This document shows positions 35,579 through 47,868 of a stretch of DNA of 64,000 nucleotides, piece by piece (positions within the stretch are counted from its first letter, which is position 1; each line of letters starts with the position of its first letter). The notes beneath the pieces are model-generated. The model searched no databases and had not been told where the DNA came from. It saw nothing but the letters and a program-made list of their open reading frames with translations. A program made the position numbers and the translations under genes. The DNA lies in assembly GCA_017311185.1 (NCBI GenBank), contig JAESUZ010001514.1, positions 620,001 through 684,000 on the forward strand, given 5' to 3'. This stretch comes from Proteles cristata cristata (lineage: Eukaryota; Chordata; Mammalia; Carnivora; Hyaenidae).

Positions 35579-35945
35579 CTTACAAGAACATTTAAGATCT
35601 ACACTCTTAACAACTTTCAAGTGTATAATAAGTATCATTACTAGATCACCATGCTGTATGTTAAATCTCTGGAACTTATTCATCTTATAACTTCAAGTTT
35701 GTGCCCTTTGACTAACAACTCAACATTTTCCCTACTCCTCAGCCCCTGATAATTGTCATCCTAGACTCCATTTCTATGACTATGGGTTTTATTTTAGATT
35801 CCATATATAGGTGATATACAGTATTTCCATCCATGTTCTCACAAAGGACAGAATTTCCTCCTTTCCCATGGGTGAATTATGTTCCATTGCATATATACAC
35901 ACCACATCTCTATCTATTTCTCCACTGACAGACACTTAAGTTGTT

Positions 35946-36425
35946 TTTGTATCATGAATAATTCTACATAATGGTAGAAAATATTTAAAAATCATATAGC
36001 TGATAAGATGTTAATTCTTAAAATATATAAAGAACTCATACAACTCAATAGGAACAAACTAAAACTAAAATAAAATCCCCCCAAACATCTGATTTGAAAA
36101 TGGCAAAGGTATTGAATAGACATTTTTCCAGAGAAAAATGGCCAACAGATACATAGAAAGGTGCTCCACATCAGGCTAATGCAAATCAAAACCACAGGTA
36201 AGTATCACCTTAGGCCTGTTAGAATGGTTATCTTCAAAAATACCAGCGATAGTAAGTGTTGGCAATGCTGTGGAGTAAAATGGAACTCTTTTGAGTGCTG
36301 TTGGTGGATATGCAAATTAGTCCAGCCATTATGGAAAGTAGTATAGGGATTCCTCAAAAAATTAAAAACAGAATTACTATATAATTGGGCAATCTCATTT
36401 CTGGATATATAATCTTAATACATTA
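35946..36425 (+). mobile_element. Old L1 ORF2 fragment
   Basis: AAAGAACTCATACAACTCAAT, AATGCAAATCAAAACCACAG and TTGGTGGATATGCAAATTAGTCC are late ORF2 landmarks in + orientation. Degenerate. Confidence 0.65.
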
Positions 36426-36612
36426 AGTGCACAACACCATACTATTCCCATAGCCATTAAGTATCTAGAACTTTTTCACCTTGTGTAACTATACCTTTAT
36501 GCCCACTGAACAACAGTTTCCCTTTTCTCCTTCCCTCAGTCCTCTGGAAACCATCATTTTTTTTCCTGCTACTGTAAGTTCTACTACTTGAGATAACTCA
36601 TACAGGACAAAT
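36426..36612 (-). mobile_element. Old L1 3'UTR fragment
   Basis: CACCTTGTGTAACTATACC and CCTCTGGAAACCATCATTTT are reverse-strand old L1 3'UTR text; adjoins SPINK segment D. Confidence 0.5.
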
Positions 36613-36649
36613 AATGCCAGTATTTTGCTCTTCTGTGGCATAACACTTG

Positions 36650-37470
36650 CCAGGTCCCTCCACATTGTAGCAAATGGTAGTCACTTCTATTGATATATAA
36701 GTGAGGAGCTTGTTGGAGTCACACAGATAGCTCAGGGCAGATAAGAGACAGGGACATTCTGTGCTCTTCCTGGGGTCTGTAAAATACATCAGGAGAGATT
36801 TCTCATGAATATTTCTCAATAGATCGTCCCTCAGCAGGAGGTTTGGGACAGCTTGATCTAATGTACCCAGAAGTATCAGGAAAAAGGAACGAAATGTGTG
36901 CAGTCATAGATTTTAAGATAGGAAGATAATGTGAAAATGTTCCAAGTAAGTGAGTTGAAAATGACAGAGAACCAAGTAGGAAAAAGAAAAAAGAGTTTGT
37001 AAATGTTAATTCAACAAGGGTCTAAATGCTTGGAGCTTAAAAAAAGCTAGGGGAATATTAGAATCACCTGGAGAAACTGGAAAGCTTAAAGATGCACCAT
37101 TCTACTATCAAGATTATGAGCAACTAGTAATAGATAAGTCCTAGGCATTGCTATGTTTTAAAAGCTCCTGGATGTAACTAAGGCACAACCAGTGTAGAAT
37201 ACCCTCCGAGAGAGCACAACATATAGATTGCTAGAATAAGAGGAAAACAAATCTGGAGATTAAAGTTGAAACCAAATGAGGCATTACCCTAATTTATTTG
37301 ATAAATAATTTCATCTTTACTTCAGAGGTAAGTGATGATATATAAGGGAGAGATTTGGTTAGTAATTTTCTTCCTAACTAACCAATCAGATTTACAGACT
37401 GATTCAGTGGAAGGAACTTTGGGAGATTGGTTCAAATCTCATCTACCAATGAATAACCTAGAATCCTTCA
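36650..37470 (-). repeat. SPINK segment D: upstream region only, no gene
   Basis: 36665-36890 matches the shared upstream block, including GCTCAGGGCAGATAAGAGAC, GGGTCTGTAAAATACATCAGG and TCGTCCCTCAGCAGGAGGTT. 37240-37470 matches the distal flank (GATTCAGTGGAAGGAACTTTGG and following). Where the exons should lie, to the left, there are old L1 pieces (35158-36612) and no Kazal or signal-peptide exon. An orphan piece of the duplication. Confidence 0.6.
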
Positions 37471-37575
37471 TTACCAGGTTCAATCCCTCCAGGATACATC
37501 AGGAGACCAAAACCCAAAAACAATAGCACAAACACCAGGTGGTTAGGTGGTGAAAATCACCATAAAGAGTCACAT

Positions 37576-37790
37576 AGAGGTGCCTGCATGGCTCAACCGG
37601 TTACGTGTCTAACTTGATTTCAGCTCAGGTTATGATCTTATTGTCGTGAGATTGAGCCCTGCATCAGGTTTTGCACTGGGCGTGGAGCCTTCTTAAGATT
37701 CTTTTTCTCCTCTCCCTCTCCCCTTCCTCTGCTCACATGTGCATGCACGCGCGCGCTCTCTCTCTCTCTCTCACTGTCTCTCAAAAAAAA
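37576..37790 (+). mobile_element. Carnivore SINE
   Basis: GGTGCCTGCATGGCTCAACC head, GCACGCGCGCGCTCTCTC tract, CTCAAAAAAAAG tail. Flanked by AGAGTCACATA on both sides. Confidence 0.87.
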
Positions 37791-38514
37791 GAGTCACATA
37801 AAATACTATCAAAATGTCCATTTTTCAACAAAATATATGAGAAAATCAAGATACAGGAAAGTTCATCCCATACTCAGTGAATTAAAAAAAAATGCAAGCA
37901 ATAGAAATTCTCTTTAAGGGCTTAAGATGTTGGACCCAACAAACAAAAGAAAAAAAAAACTTTTAAAGTATAATTAAATATCTAAAGAAAACTGTATTTA
38001 TAGAATTAAGTGATGGTATGGCAGTATTTCATCAAATAGAGGATATCATTAAGATATGAACTTACTTGAAATAAATAAATGAAATTTCAGTAATTGAAAA
38101 GTACAACAACCAAAAGCAAAGCACACATGACTTTTGTAATAGAAACGTACAATAGCTAAAACTGAAAAATTGGTCTGGCAAAAGCAAGTATCAGAGAACT
38201 AAGGTCAGATAAATAGACTGTAAGAAATCTGAAGAATAAAAAAATAAAACAATAACATACATTGAACACAATGTCAAAGAAATCTTTAACAACATTAAAT
38301 ACACCAACATATACATAATGGGAGTAGCAGAATAACACAAGAGAGAGAAAAGAGCAGAAAATTATTATTGGAATAAATGCTGAAAAATTCTGATTTTATT
38401 TTAAAACCACTATTTTACACATCCAAGACATGAACTACAATTAGGGTAAATACAAAAAAAAAAATCCAAATCCAGATACATGATAATCAAAATATTGAAA
38501 GTCAAAGATAAAGA

Positions 38515-38945
38515 GAGGGGCACCTGGGTGGCTTAGTCAGTTAAGTCGACTTCAGCTCAGGTCATAATCTCACAATTAATGGGTTCGAGCCTCACATGGG
38601 GCTCTGTGCTAACAGCTCAGAGCCTGGATCCTGTTTCGGATTCTGTGTCTCACTCTCTCTTTGCCCCTTCCCGGCTTGCAGTCTGTCTCTGTGTCTCTCA
38701 AAAATAAATGTTAGGGGCGCCTGGGTGGCTTAGTCGGTTAAGCGTCCGACTTTCGCTTAGGTCATGATCTCACGGTTCGTGGGTTCGAGCCCGCGTCGGG
38801 CTCTGTGCTGACTGCCAGCTCAGAGCCTGGAGCCTGTTTCAGTCTGTGACTCCCTCTCTCTCTGACCCTCCCCTGCTCACGCTGTCTCTCTCTCTCTCTC
38901 TCCTAGAAATGAATAAAACATTAAAAAAAAATAAATGTTAAAAAG
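38515..38945 (+). mobile_element. Older carnivore SINE, split by a younger one
   Basis: GGGGCACCTGGGTGGCTTAG head at 38517; its tail CTCAAAAATAAATGTTA is cut at 38712 by the next SINE. Outer duplication ATAAAGAGAG lies at both ends. Confidence 0.85.
38713..38930 (+). mobile_element. Young felid SINE nested in a SINE tail
   Basis: Intact GGGGCGCCTGGGTGGCTTAG head and CTAGAAATGAATAAAACATT tail. Target duplication AAATAAATGTTA taken from the host SINE tail. Confidence 0.93.
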
Positions 38946-39480
38946 ATTTTTAACATAAAGAGAGCATACTGAAAGCAGTCAGAGAAAAAGTGACCCACCA
39001 CATGCAAAAGAACAAAAGTATAATTAACAGCTAATTTCCCATCAGAAAATACTGAGGCCAAAGGTGGTGGCTTAACATATCCCAAGTATTAAAAGAAAAA
39101 TAATAACCTTCAACCAAGAACTTTATACCCAGAATAATGATCTTACCAAAATGAAGGCAAAATAAAGACATTTTCAGAAAAATACTGAGATAATTTGTAG
39201 TTATAAGACCATGATCTTGACTTACAATAAACATTAATGGAAGTCTTTTTAGATGAAAGCAAGTAATGTCAGACAGTAATTTGCATTCACATGAAAGAAA
39301 AAGTGCAGTCAACTTCTGGAATGATAGCATGAGGAATTCTACTGACCCATTTGCCAGTAGAACTGCTATAACTGTTTTTAGTCAAGTCTCTGGACATGGT
39401 CTTAAGGGAAAATAGCAAATATAGAAATATTTACTCATAAAATTTTACTATAAAAATTCATAAGAAAGACAAGAGTCTAC

Positions 39481-40539
39481 AGTATCTGAACCAAAGTGCT
39501 TCTCCCCTTTCCTTTGTCAATAAGGTGGACACTCCACTCCAGACTGTCTGAGAACACAAGCATATCTCTTTACCCAGGTCCAGGCTGGAGGGTTTTCTTT
39601 CAAGAAAGAGCAGGACTTCAGCATTTCTCTTCTTACCTCTATTGTCCTGTTTCTAAGGCTAATTCTTAAATGAGTACACTCTAGGACTAGGGGTTTCCTT
39701 CTTCCACCCAATTCCACCATTCCATTACAGAATGGAGGCTCTGCCTTTGGTGTGGCATACAGTGAATATTATGGTCCTTCTCCCGGCTCATGAGGTGATG
39801 GTCCTATGCCAGAGAGGCAAGCTAAGTCAACCCGAAGCTACTGCTACACCTCCACTGAGTGCTCAGGTCCTACAGAATGGGTGTCACCAAGATAAAAGCT
39901 TGTCATTGTCCTCCCACCCAGCTCCAGAGCCTTGGTTCAGAGGTTTTGCCTTGGAGGAGAAGCAGGCCATAAAATGTAGCTCCAGATCTCTTCCCAAAAG
40001 AACCGACTTCATTTCCAACAGAGCGTGAAGAAGTTTAAACCTCAGAGCTCTTTCAAAACCCATGGGGATTATGGTAAAGGGAATTAGGAAAAGATTTATG
40101 GACCTGATGAAGATTCAGCATAGACTATAGGTTAGCTAGTTTGCAGGACATAAATCAGTAATAAGAAAGCCAAAAGGAGTCTTCCTACAGTGAGAACAAA
40201 TATAAAACACTTGCCTTAGAGACTATTTGACTCAAGGAAATATAATTTGTTTAGATTCGTTTGTATTTATGTCCCAAGACATCGTTGTAAACAATAGAGT
40301 GATCTTCTGGGAATTAGTGGAGCTTACAATTCAGAGAAAGAGTAGCAGAGGCCCAATCTGTACCATTGTCATTCAAGGCAACTGTAGGCACACCTAAAGT
40401 TGTGCTTCCTTAAAAAGCAGCATCAAAGCCTTAATATTTAGGGGGAGATGGGGAAGTAAATGGTACTACTACTATCTAGCCTATCACTAAACAAATAAAT
40501 AAGCAAATAAAAACAAATTTCATGGGGAGAGCAGTAATC
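39481..40539 (+). other. Unassigned, possibly 5' part of the following HAL1-like element
   Basis: Directly precedes an ORF1-like remnant in the same orientation. The open frame at 39732-40028 shows no recognisable domain. No splice-flanked exon seen. Confidence 0.25.
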
Positions 40540-41282
40540 AGAAATGCTACAAGTCATTACGATGTGTTATCTAAAATGTTTAGTTTCTAACAAAAAATTA
40601 GAAGGCATGCAAATAAACAAGAAAGCATGACCCATCAAAATGAAAAAAAAAAAAACAGGGGGCAGAACTGCCTGTGAGAGAGTCCAGATGTTGGATTTAA
40701 CCTGAAAAAAATTTAAAGTAGTCATTATTAATATTTCAGAACTAAAGGAAAGCTTGAAAGGAGTAATGGAAGGTATGATAACAATGCCACCTTGAATAAA
40801 GGATATCAATAACGAGAGGCAAAAGGAAATTCTAGAAATTGAAAGGTATAATTCCTGAAATAAAAAGTTCACTAGAACTGCACAAGAGTAGATCTGAGCT
40901 GGTAGAAGAAAGAATTACTGAATTTGAAGACATGTCAATTGACTTTATGCAAGCCAAAGAACAGATAAAAGTAGAAATAAAGAAAAATGAACAGAACCTC
41001 AGAGAAATGTGGGACACCATGTAGCACGCTGACAGTTGTATAATAGTAGTACCATAGAGGAGGAGGGGAGTGAGAGACAAAAGCTGTTTGAAGAAGCAGT
41101 ATCTGAACACTGCCCAAGTCTGTTAAAAAAACAAAAACAAAAAAACCAACAATCTAAACATCTAGGAAGCTCAACAAATGCCAAGTAGGTTAAAGTACAA
41201 AGAGACTACAAATATACATATCATTGTACAAATGTTGAAAGTCAAAGACAAGGAAAAAAAATCTTGAACCGACAAGAGAATA
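40540..41282 (+). mobile_element. Old L1/HAL1-type ORF1 remnant
   Basis: CTAACAAAAAATTAGAAGGCATG, GAAGACATGTCAATTGAC and AAATGTGGGACACCATG match the coiled-coil half of ORF1. An open stretch at 40839-41024 is residual. Confidence 0.5.
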
Positions 41283-41640
41283 CCATACTGTTTTAATTAC
41301 TATAAGTTTGTAATAGCACTAGAAATCAGGAAGCCTGATGCCTCCACCTTTTTTCTCCCTGTTTCAAGATTGCTTTGGCTATTGGGGTCATTTATAGCTC
41401 TATACAAATGATAGGACTGTTCTATTTTTTGTGTTAAAATGGCATTAGAATTTTAATAGGGATTGCATTGAGTCTATGTATTGCTTTGAGTAATATGGCC
41501 ATTTTTAACAATATTAATCTTCTAGTCCATGAGCATGGAATATACTTTCATTTATATGTGTCTTCTTTAATTCCATGTTTTGATGTCTTCTAGTTTTCAA
41601 TATACACATATTTTGTTTCCTTAAATTTATTCCTGACATC
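41283..41640 (-). mobile_element. Old L1 ORF2 fragment
   Basis: ATACCATACTGTTTTAATTAC, TTGCTTTGGCTATTGGGG and GGGATTGCATTGAGTCTATG are reverse-strand ORF2. Confidence 0.75.
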
Positions 41641-44420
41641 ACAATCCTGACCTCTCATCCAAATAACTGTTCCCTTCTCTTAGCTAAGATGTTAAACCCC
41701 CTTAATTAAGTTTAGTTCCACTCAAGATTATGAGGCTCAGACTGAGTCTAGTTATGGATTTTGAAAAAGTGCTAGATGAAGTTTAGATGATTCCAAATTA
41801 GATAGATTTGCAGATTCTCCCACTCTGGTTACAGGTCCTGATTTTGATAGCCATGTTTCTGATTTGCTTTACCGTCCACCTTATATACAATTTAATGGCT
41901 GCTTTCTTACTATGTTTCCTTGGGGTAGAATCCATGCCTTGCTGACATTACCAGGAACCCCTTTTCCATGAAACTGTGGAACCCAAGCGTTTGCTGCTTT
42001 AACTTCCAAGGGTCATTTTTTCTCTAGCATAAAATGAGAAGGAAAACTTCTGTATATTTGCCTCAATACTTCCTTAAAGTAGTTTGTCCTTTCCTATCAT
42101 TTCCGTCCCTGTACTGCCATTCCCACCCACTTCACCAATTGTCTCTGCCCAGAAACCCAGCACAGAGCATGCCTTTTCAACCTCCCTGCTGCCCCACCAT
42201 CCATTCAAGTTGAATCAGATGAGACCATCCTTTGACTTCATTGCATGGTCTCCTTAAGCCCCATGCTACCCATCACACTTGGAGGCACATGGATAAATGC
42301 CTTTCTTTATAAAAGGCTGGTTTACTACTCAAAAGAAGATATAGCATAGAAGGTGAAAGTTAAAACTATAGCATATACATGAGTTTCCTCAGAGAAAAAA
42401 TCAGAAGATCCTGCACCAGGGAATCCTATTGAGTAGATTTATGCCCACTATTTTCAACCTGGCTCCCCTTCCCTCTGATTTTCTCCCCTTGGAATTTCCA
42501 ACCGCCATTAATATCCTGCAGACTGGAGGAAGTCCAGAGCTGATGTGGCCTTCCTGGGGAATTTATCCTTTTCAACATTCTAGTCAATGTGAGTTGCCTA
42601 TTTACCTGGAATGAGCGCATCTGCTCATGCGTGCGCGTGCATGCGCACACGCACGCACACACACACACACTCACAACACACACCTGCCAAGATCAAGTTC
42701 ATTCTTATATTAATTGTCATAATTTAAACCAATATCTTTCACACTAAAGGATATGATCCATAAATATTTGTGAACTCAAAGTGGGTTACAACCTGCACTT
42801 TAATGGAATAAACTAGAAGAAAACAACACGATAGAAAATACCATAGCACCCTGCACACAGGGTAACGATGATTTTGTGAAATGTATGTTTCAGGTATGTG
42901 ACTGTGTGTGTGTTTGTGCTTTGGTTATAATCTAAAATTTATTTCCTGCCAAGGGTTGCATTAAAAATAATGTGAAGAAACATTTAAACATATAAAGAAA
43001 TTTTAAGAACTTCTAACTGCAAGGTTCTCATCTTTTCCTAAGAGATATCACATTGTTAAGCAGAGTATTGTTTATTTTATTTCAGGCTTCAAGAACATGC
43101 ATATTATTTCAATCCTGCCAGATATAAAAAAGATCAAATATATTTTAATAAAAAACCACTGGTGAGGACTCAATTATGTTCTTACACATGAGCCTTTGAT
43201 TTCCCCAGTTTTTATTCAGGCAAAGAGAAGAAAGTGTTCTCTTCTTTTCATTATCTCATGTTGGACGGGTTCTCTCTCTTCTTCTGCTATTAGTTCCACA
43301 CATGACTCAGGCTTTCCTCACCAACTGCCACATCTCCTAGCTGACTAGCTTTCTACTTGTTTGGATTTCTGCTTTGCACCTGCTTTTAATAAAACTCTAA
43401 GATTTATGAGAGCAATAATTTAATGGCTATTAAGCCATCTCTATGACCTAGAGTAAAGCCTGGCACTTAACGGGGGATCAATAAGGAATGGTAGAGTCAA
43501 GTTGAATTCTTGCCCTCCTTTATTCTATCTGTTAGTGCCTGGTTAATATCAATGAGAGACCAGACCTTTAGGACAGTATTACAAAGAAATTGTAATAACG
43601 AATGCATTACTTAGTTTCATTAGGAGAAAAGACTTTAGAAGTTAAACAAAAAAGGATATATATGTTGACAAGGCATTAGTGCCTCATAGATGATTCAGCT
43701 GCTTTTTTTTTCCATTTATGAAACAGATCCTACAAGAAACCCAGCTGCAAACCCAGGTTGGTGAATAACCTGGCTAAGAAGCTAAACAATAGCTTCTTGG
43801 ATATAATGTTTTGAAGCAAAACGTCATTTGTGCTTCTTCTTTGGTCCTTGGCTACAGAGAATAGGCTTTTGTCAGGGACATTTTTTTTTGTCTGTCCCTC
43901 CTGGTATTCCCAAGTTGCTATCTTCTTCAGCTGGAAGTCTAGGATGCATAAGGCAAAAAGAAAACACAGGAAATTTGCCACCATGTTATTCTTCAAGTTC
44001 TCAGGTCCCAAGGCAATCTGACTTCTCTACCAATTCCAGTGTCCTTATGTTTGTTTTACATGTATTTCATTTGAATTTACTGATGAAAATAGGGAACGTA
44101 TACCTACCACATATACCCAGCAGCACCTATAGTGTTTTATAATTTTCAGTTATGTCAAGTTGGTAGTGTTGTTCGAGTCATCTATAACCATTCTTTCCGT
44201 TTTTGTGCTAATGTTGCTGATGTTGGAAGTGTACTTTCCCAATTACATGAAATGCAAAGTGGATAATATTGTCTGTTTTCCAGTTATACTGCTGACATGG
44301 ACATTGGGCAATTTTATGTACTCTCCAGATTACTCTCTGTTTTCTTTCGGCAGGGAGGGGGAAGATATGTGAAGATATCTGATTTTGCCAGCCACCATTT
44401 TTCTACAAAGATCAGGAGAT
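41641..44420. other. Single-copy DNA, no gene seen
   Basis: Contains a GC/CA alternating microsatellite at about 42627-42670 and a MIR-like scrap near 43445-43490. Open frames such as 43730-44011 (-) and 43828-44142 (+) overlap on opposite strands and show no domain. No Kazal-type exon. Confidence 0.4.
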
Positions 44421-44427
44421 GTTTGGT

Positions 44428-44648
44428 TTTTTAATTTTTAATTTGAAAGAGAGCAAGCATGCATGCAAGCAGGGGAAAGGGGCAGAGCGAGGGAGAGAAA
44501 GAGAGAGGGAGGGAGAAAGAGAATCTTGAGCAGGCTCCATGCTCAGCATGGACCCCAACATGGGCCTCAATCCCATGACCCTGAGATCATGACCTAAGTC
44601 TAAATCAAGAGTCAGATGCTCAACCAACTGAGCCACCCAGAAACCCCA
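44428..44648 (-). mobile_element. Carnivore SINE, diverged
   Basis: Ends with the head complement CAACTGAGCCACCCAGAAACCCC; tail side AATTTTTAATTTGAAAGAGAG. Confidence 0.82.
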
Positions 44649-44730
44649 GGAGGTCTTCCTCTTAATGTTAGTGACTTTTCTATTGGCAAAACTAAAATTA
44701 TGCTGGTACACAAAGAATCTCTTAAGTCTT

Positions 44731-44950
44731 TTTTTTTTTTTAATATTTTTATTTATTTCTAGGAGAGAGAGAGAGACAGCGTGAGCAGGGGAGGGTCAGA
44801 GAGAGAGGGAGACACAGACTCTGAAACAGGCTCCAGGCTCTGAGCTGGCAATCAGCACAGACCCCGACGCGGGGCTCGAACCCACGAACCGCGAGATCGT
44901 GACCCAAGCGAAAGTCGGACGCTTAACCGACTAAGCCACCCAGGTGCCCC
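44731..44950 (-). mobile_element. Young felid SINE with target duplication
   Basis: ATTTATTTCTAGGAGAGAG tail side, CTAAGCCACCCAGGTGCCCC head side. Flanked by GAATCTCTTAAGTCTTT on both sides. Confidence 0.93.
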
Positions 44951-45450
44951 GAATCTCTTAAGTCTTTGAAAACAAGGGAAAATGGAGTTCCATGGAAGTA
45001 ACAGGTAATTAACAGCCTTCAGAATCTTCAACAGATAAAATTGTCTATAGAAGGTGCATGCAGTTTTCTTTTCTAACTTGAATTTAATTTCAAAAGTAGC
45101 TACTTGTCAGACACTGGAAAGGTTGACACAAAGTTTATCCAAATAGTGCTAAGCCTATCCAAAAACCTGATTATCTCCTTACCTTATCTTCAATCTTCTT
45201 ATGATCCACACTTCATTCAATCTTTATCTCTTGTCCCCAAAATCACAGATCCCCAAGATACTTTTTGTCTGTTGTCAGTAGAATTTGAATATTCATGAAC
45301 AAGTTAATTTCAGTTATACAAAATAAGATGTTAAATTTCTTCACATTCAAGCTTTATCATAAATAAGAACCCCATAATATAACCAATAGAGAGTCAATGG
45401 AAGATTTGAATTGGGCAGTAAGATCAGATTATGTTTTAAAAATAGCATTC

Positions 45451-46428
45451 CCTGGGAAAAGATAGTTGCAAATGACATATCAGATAAAGGGCTAGTATCC
45501 AAAATCTATAAGGAACTCACCAAACTCCACACCAAAAACCAAATAACCCAGTGAAGAAATGGGCAGAAGACATGAACAGACACTTCTCCAAAGAGGACCT
45601 CCAGATGGCCAACAGACACATGAAACGATGCTCAGCATCTCTCATCATCAAGGAAATGCAGATCAAAACCACACTGAGATACCACCTCACACCAGTCAGA
45701 GTGGGTAAAATGAACAAATCAGAAGACTATAGATGCTGGTGAGGATGTGGAGAAACCGGCACCCTCTTACACTGTTGGTGGGAATGTAAACTGGTGCAGC
45801 CCCTCTGGAAAACAGTGTGGAATTTCCTCAAAAAATTAACACTAGAACTCCCCTATGACCCAGCAATAGCACTGCTAGGAATTTACCCAAGGGATACAGG
45901 AGTGCTGATGCATAGGGGCACATGTACCCCAATGTTCATAGCAGCACTCATAGCAGCACTCTCAACAATAGCCAAAACATGGAAAGAGCCTAAGTGTCCA
46001 TCACTGGATGAATGAATCAAGAAGATGTGGTTTATCTATACAATGAAATACTCCATGGCAATGAGAAAGAATGAAATCTGGCCATTTGTAGCAACATGGA
46101 TGGAACTTGAGGGTGTTATGCTGAGCAAAATCAGTCAGGCAGAGAAGGACAGCTACCATATGTTTGCACGTATAGGAGGATTTAGAGGAACTTAATGGAG
46201 GACAATGGGGGAGAAGAAGGAGAAAAATAGTTGGGGAGAGGGAAGGAGGTAAACCATGAGAGACTCTTGAATGGTGAGAACAAACTGAAGGCTGATGGGG
46301 GTGAGGAAGAAGGGAAGGGGGGTGATGGGCATGGAGGAGGGCACTTGTGGGGATGAGCACTGGGTGTTATATGGAAACCAATTTGACAATAAGTTATTTA
46401 AGATAAATAAATAAATAAATAAATAATA
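45451..46428 (+). mobile_element. 5'-truncated felid L1
   Basis: About 980 bp from late ORF2 (GGGAAAAGATAGTTGCAAATG) to the felid 3' end (GATGAGCACTGGGTGTTATATG) and an (AAAT)n tail. Flanked by ATAGCATTCC on both sides. Two conserved ORF2 stretches remain open at 45551-45742 and 45794-46015. Confidence 0.92.
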
Positions 46429-46531
46429 ACATAGCATTCCTGGATTCCTAGATATTGAAAAAATAGATAAATTCCCCTCCAAGTTGAAAAGAAGGTACAT
46501 CACATTCATGTGTGAAAAGACTACATTTTAT

Positions 46532-46761
46532 TTATTTTTTTGTTTTAATGTTTATTTTTGATAGATAGACAGAGACAGAGAGAGACAGAGTGTGAGTAGA
46601 AGAGACATAGAGCACAAAGGAGACACAGAATCCAAAGCAGGCTCCAGGCTCCAAGCTGTCAGTCAACACTGAGCCTGATGCGAGGCTCAAACTCAGAAAC
46701 TGTGAGATCATGATCTGAGCCAAAGTCAGAAACTTAACCGGCTCAGTCACCCTGGCATCCC
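46532..46761 (-). mobile_element. Carnivore SINE with target duplication
   Basis: TTTTAATGTTTATTTTTGATAG tail side, head complement CAGTCACCCTGGCATCCCC. GAAAAGACTACATTTTA on both sides. Confidence 0.9.
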
Positions 46762-47167
46762 CGAAAAGACTACATTTTAAAGATGTTACTTTTATCAAAG
46801 TTAGGAGACTACAACCAAAATTCCAGTAGGATTATATTAGTGGATTAGACACAAGATTTCTAAAATACATCTGGGAAAATATTCTCAAGAATACCCAAGA
46901 AAAGTAAAACAAGCAAAAACAATAAATGGATTCCTTCTTTTTTTCTTTGCATGCATACTACTGAATACCTATGAAGTGGCTAAAAAATAACCTTTGCAAT
47001 GCACTGCAATTACAGGGTTGATACTGGGTACAGATAAGATCTTTTCCTCTGTGGGGTGTACAATCTAATTACCTAGGAGGTGGTATTATGTAAAGATTAA
47101 GAGTACTGGCTTTGGAAGAAGGAACAAAGAAGGAGGAAATCAAAGATGCTGCCAAGAAAGCATAAGG

Positions 47168-47391
47168 AGGGGCACCTGGGTGGCTTAGTTGGTTAAGCGT
47201 CCGACTTTTGCTTAGGTCATGATCTCGCGGTTCGTGGGTTCGAGCCCCACTTCGGGCTCTGTGCTGACTGCCAGCTCAGACCCTGGAGCCTATTTCAGAG
47301 TCTGTGTCTCCCTCTTTCTCTGACCCTCCCCTGTTCATGCTGTCTCTCTCTCTCTCCTAGAAATAAATAAAAATATTTAAAAAAAAAAAAA
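47168..47391 (+). mobile_element. Young felid SINE with target duplication
   Basis: GGGGCACCTGGGTGGCTTAG head, CTAGAAATAAATAAAAATATT tail. AAGAAAGCATAAGGA on both sides. Confidence 0.93.
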
Positions 47392-47489
47392 AGAAAGCAT
47401 AAGGAGTCACACAAGACATTCATGATGTTGGCCTAAAAGATTGATGGATAAGTTCAAGGGCAAATTCATTCTCTAAGATGAAAGAAAAT

Positions 47490-47720
47490 GTGGAAAAAGT
47501 AAGTGAACATGGGCTTTGTAGTTAAATATACCCGTGTTTTGAACCCATCTCTGACTATTTGTAGCTAGTTAGCTTCAGCAAATGAATTTACTCTTCTAAC
47601 CTTCAGGGTTTTTTCTTTTTTTCTCTAATACAAGTCTCACAACAATATAAACTTCATGGGATTACTGTAAGGAATAAATGTGATGAGGAGTGTAGACCAC
47701 ATAACCAGGTACTAGCAGAA
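47490..47720 (+). repeat. MIR SINE
   Basis: CATGGGCTTTGTAGTTAAAT, then TTTTGAACCCATCTCTGACTA, TTACTCTTCTAACCTTCAGG and GGGATTACTGTAAGGAATAAATG follow the MIR consensus order. Confidence 0.6.
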
Positions 47721-47868
47721 AGAAGGGGATGGATGAATGTGTGGATCCCTAGGTAAGTTTACATGGAGAGAAGCATAAAAATAGAAAGGTAGATGATAAA
47801 ATTTCCAGAATTACAAGGCAAAGAGAAGAAAAGTAGAATTGGTTCATCTTGAAGCTTCCCTACTTTAT

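Larger units (their letters stand above)
35158..35945 (-). mobile_element. Old L1 3'UTR, reverse orientation
   Basis: ACTGAGATATAATTGATATA, ATTTAAGATCTACACTCTT and CTCTGGAACTTATTCATC are reverse-strand old L1 3'UTR, related to 14500-14800. A (TTTC)n run lies at about 35519-35578 and a SINE at 35195. Confidence 0.6.
37791..39480 (+). mobile_element. Old L1/HAL1-type ORF1 remnant
   Basis: GAACAAAAGTATAATTAACAGC, AATTTCCCATCAGAAAATACTGAG and ATGAAGGCAAAATAAAGACATT follow the layout of an L1 or HAL1 ORF1 3' half. Frames are broken. Two nested SINEs interrupt it. Confidence 0.5.

Noticed and set aside
39732..40028. 98-codon open frame
   Set aside because: Probably old repeat DNA ahead of a HAL1-like remnant; no recognisable protein features.
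43730..44142. Overlapping open frames of 93 and 104 codons in single-copy DNA
   Set aside because: Opposite strands open at once, no domain, no splice-site support; likely chance.
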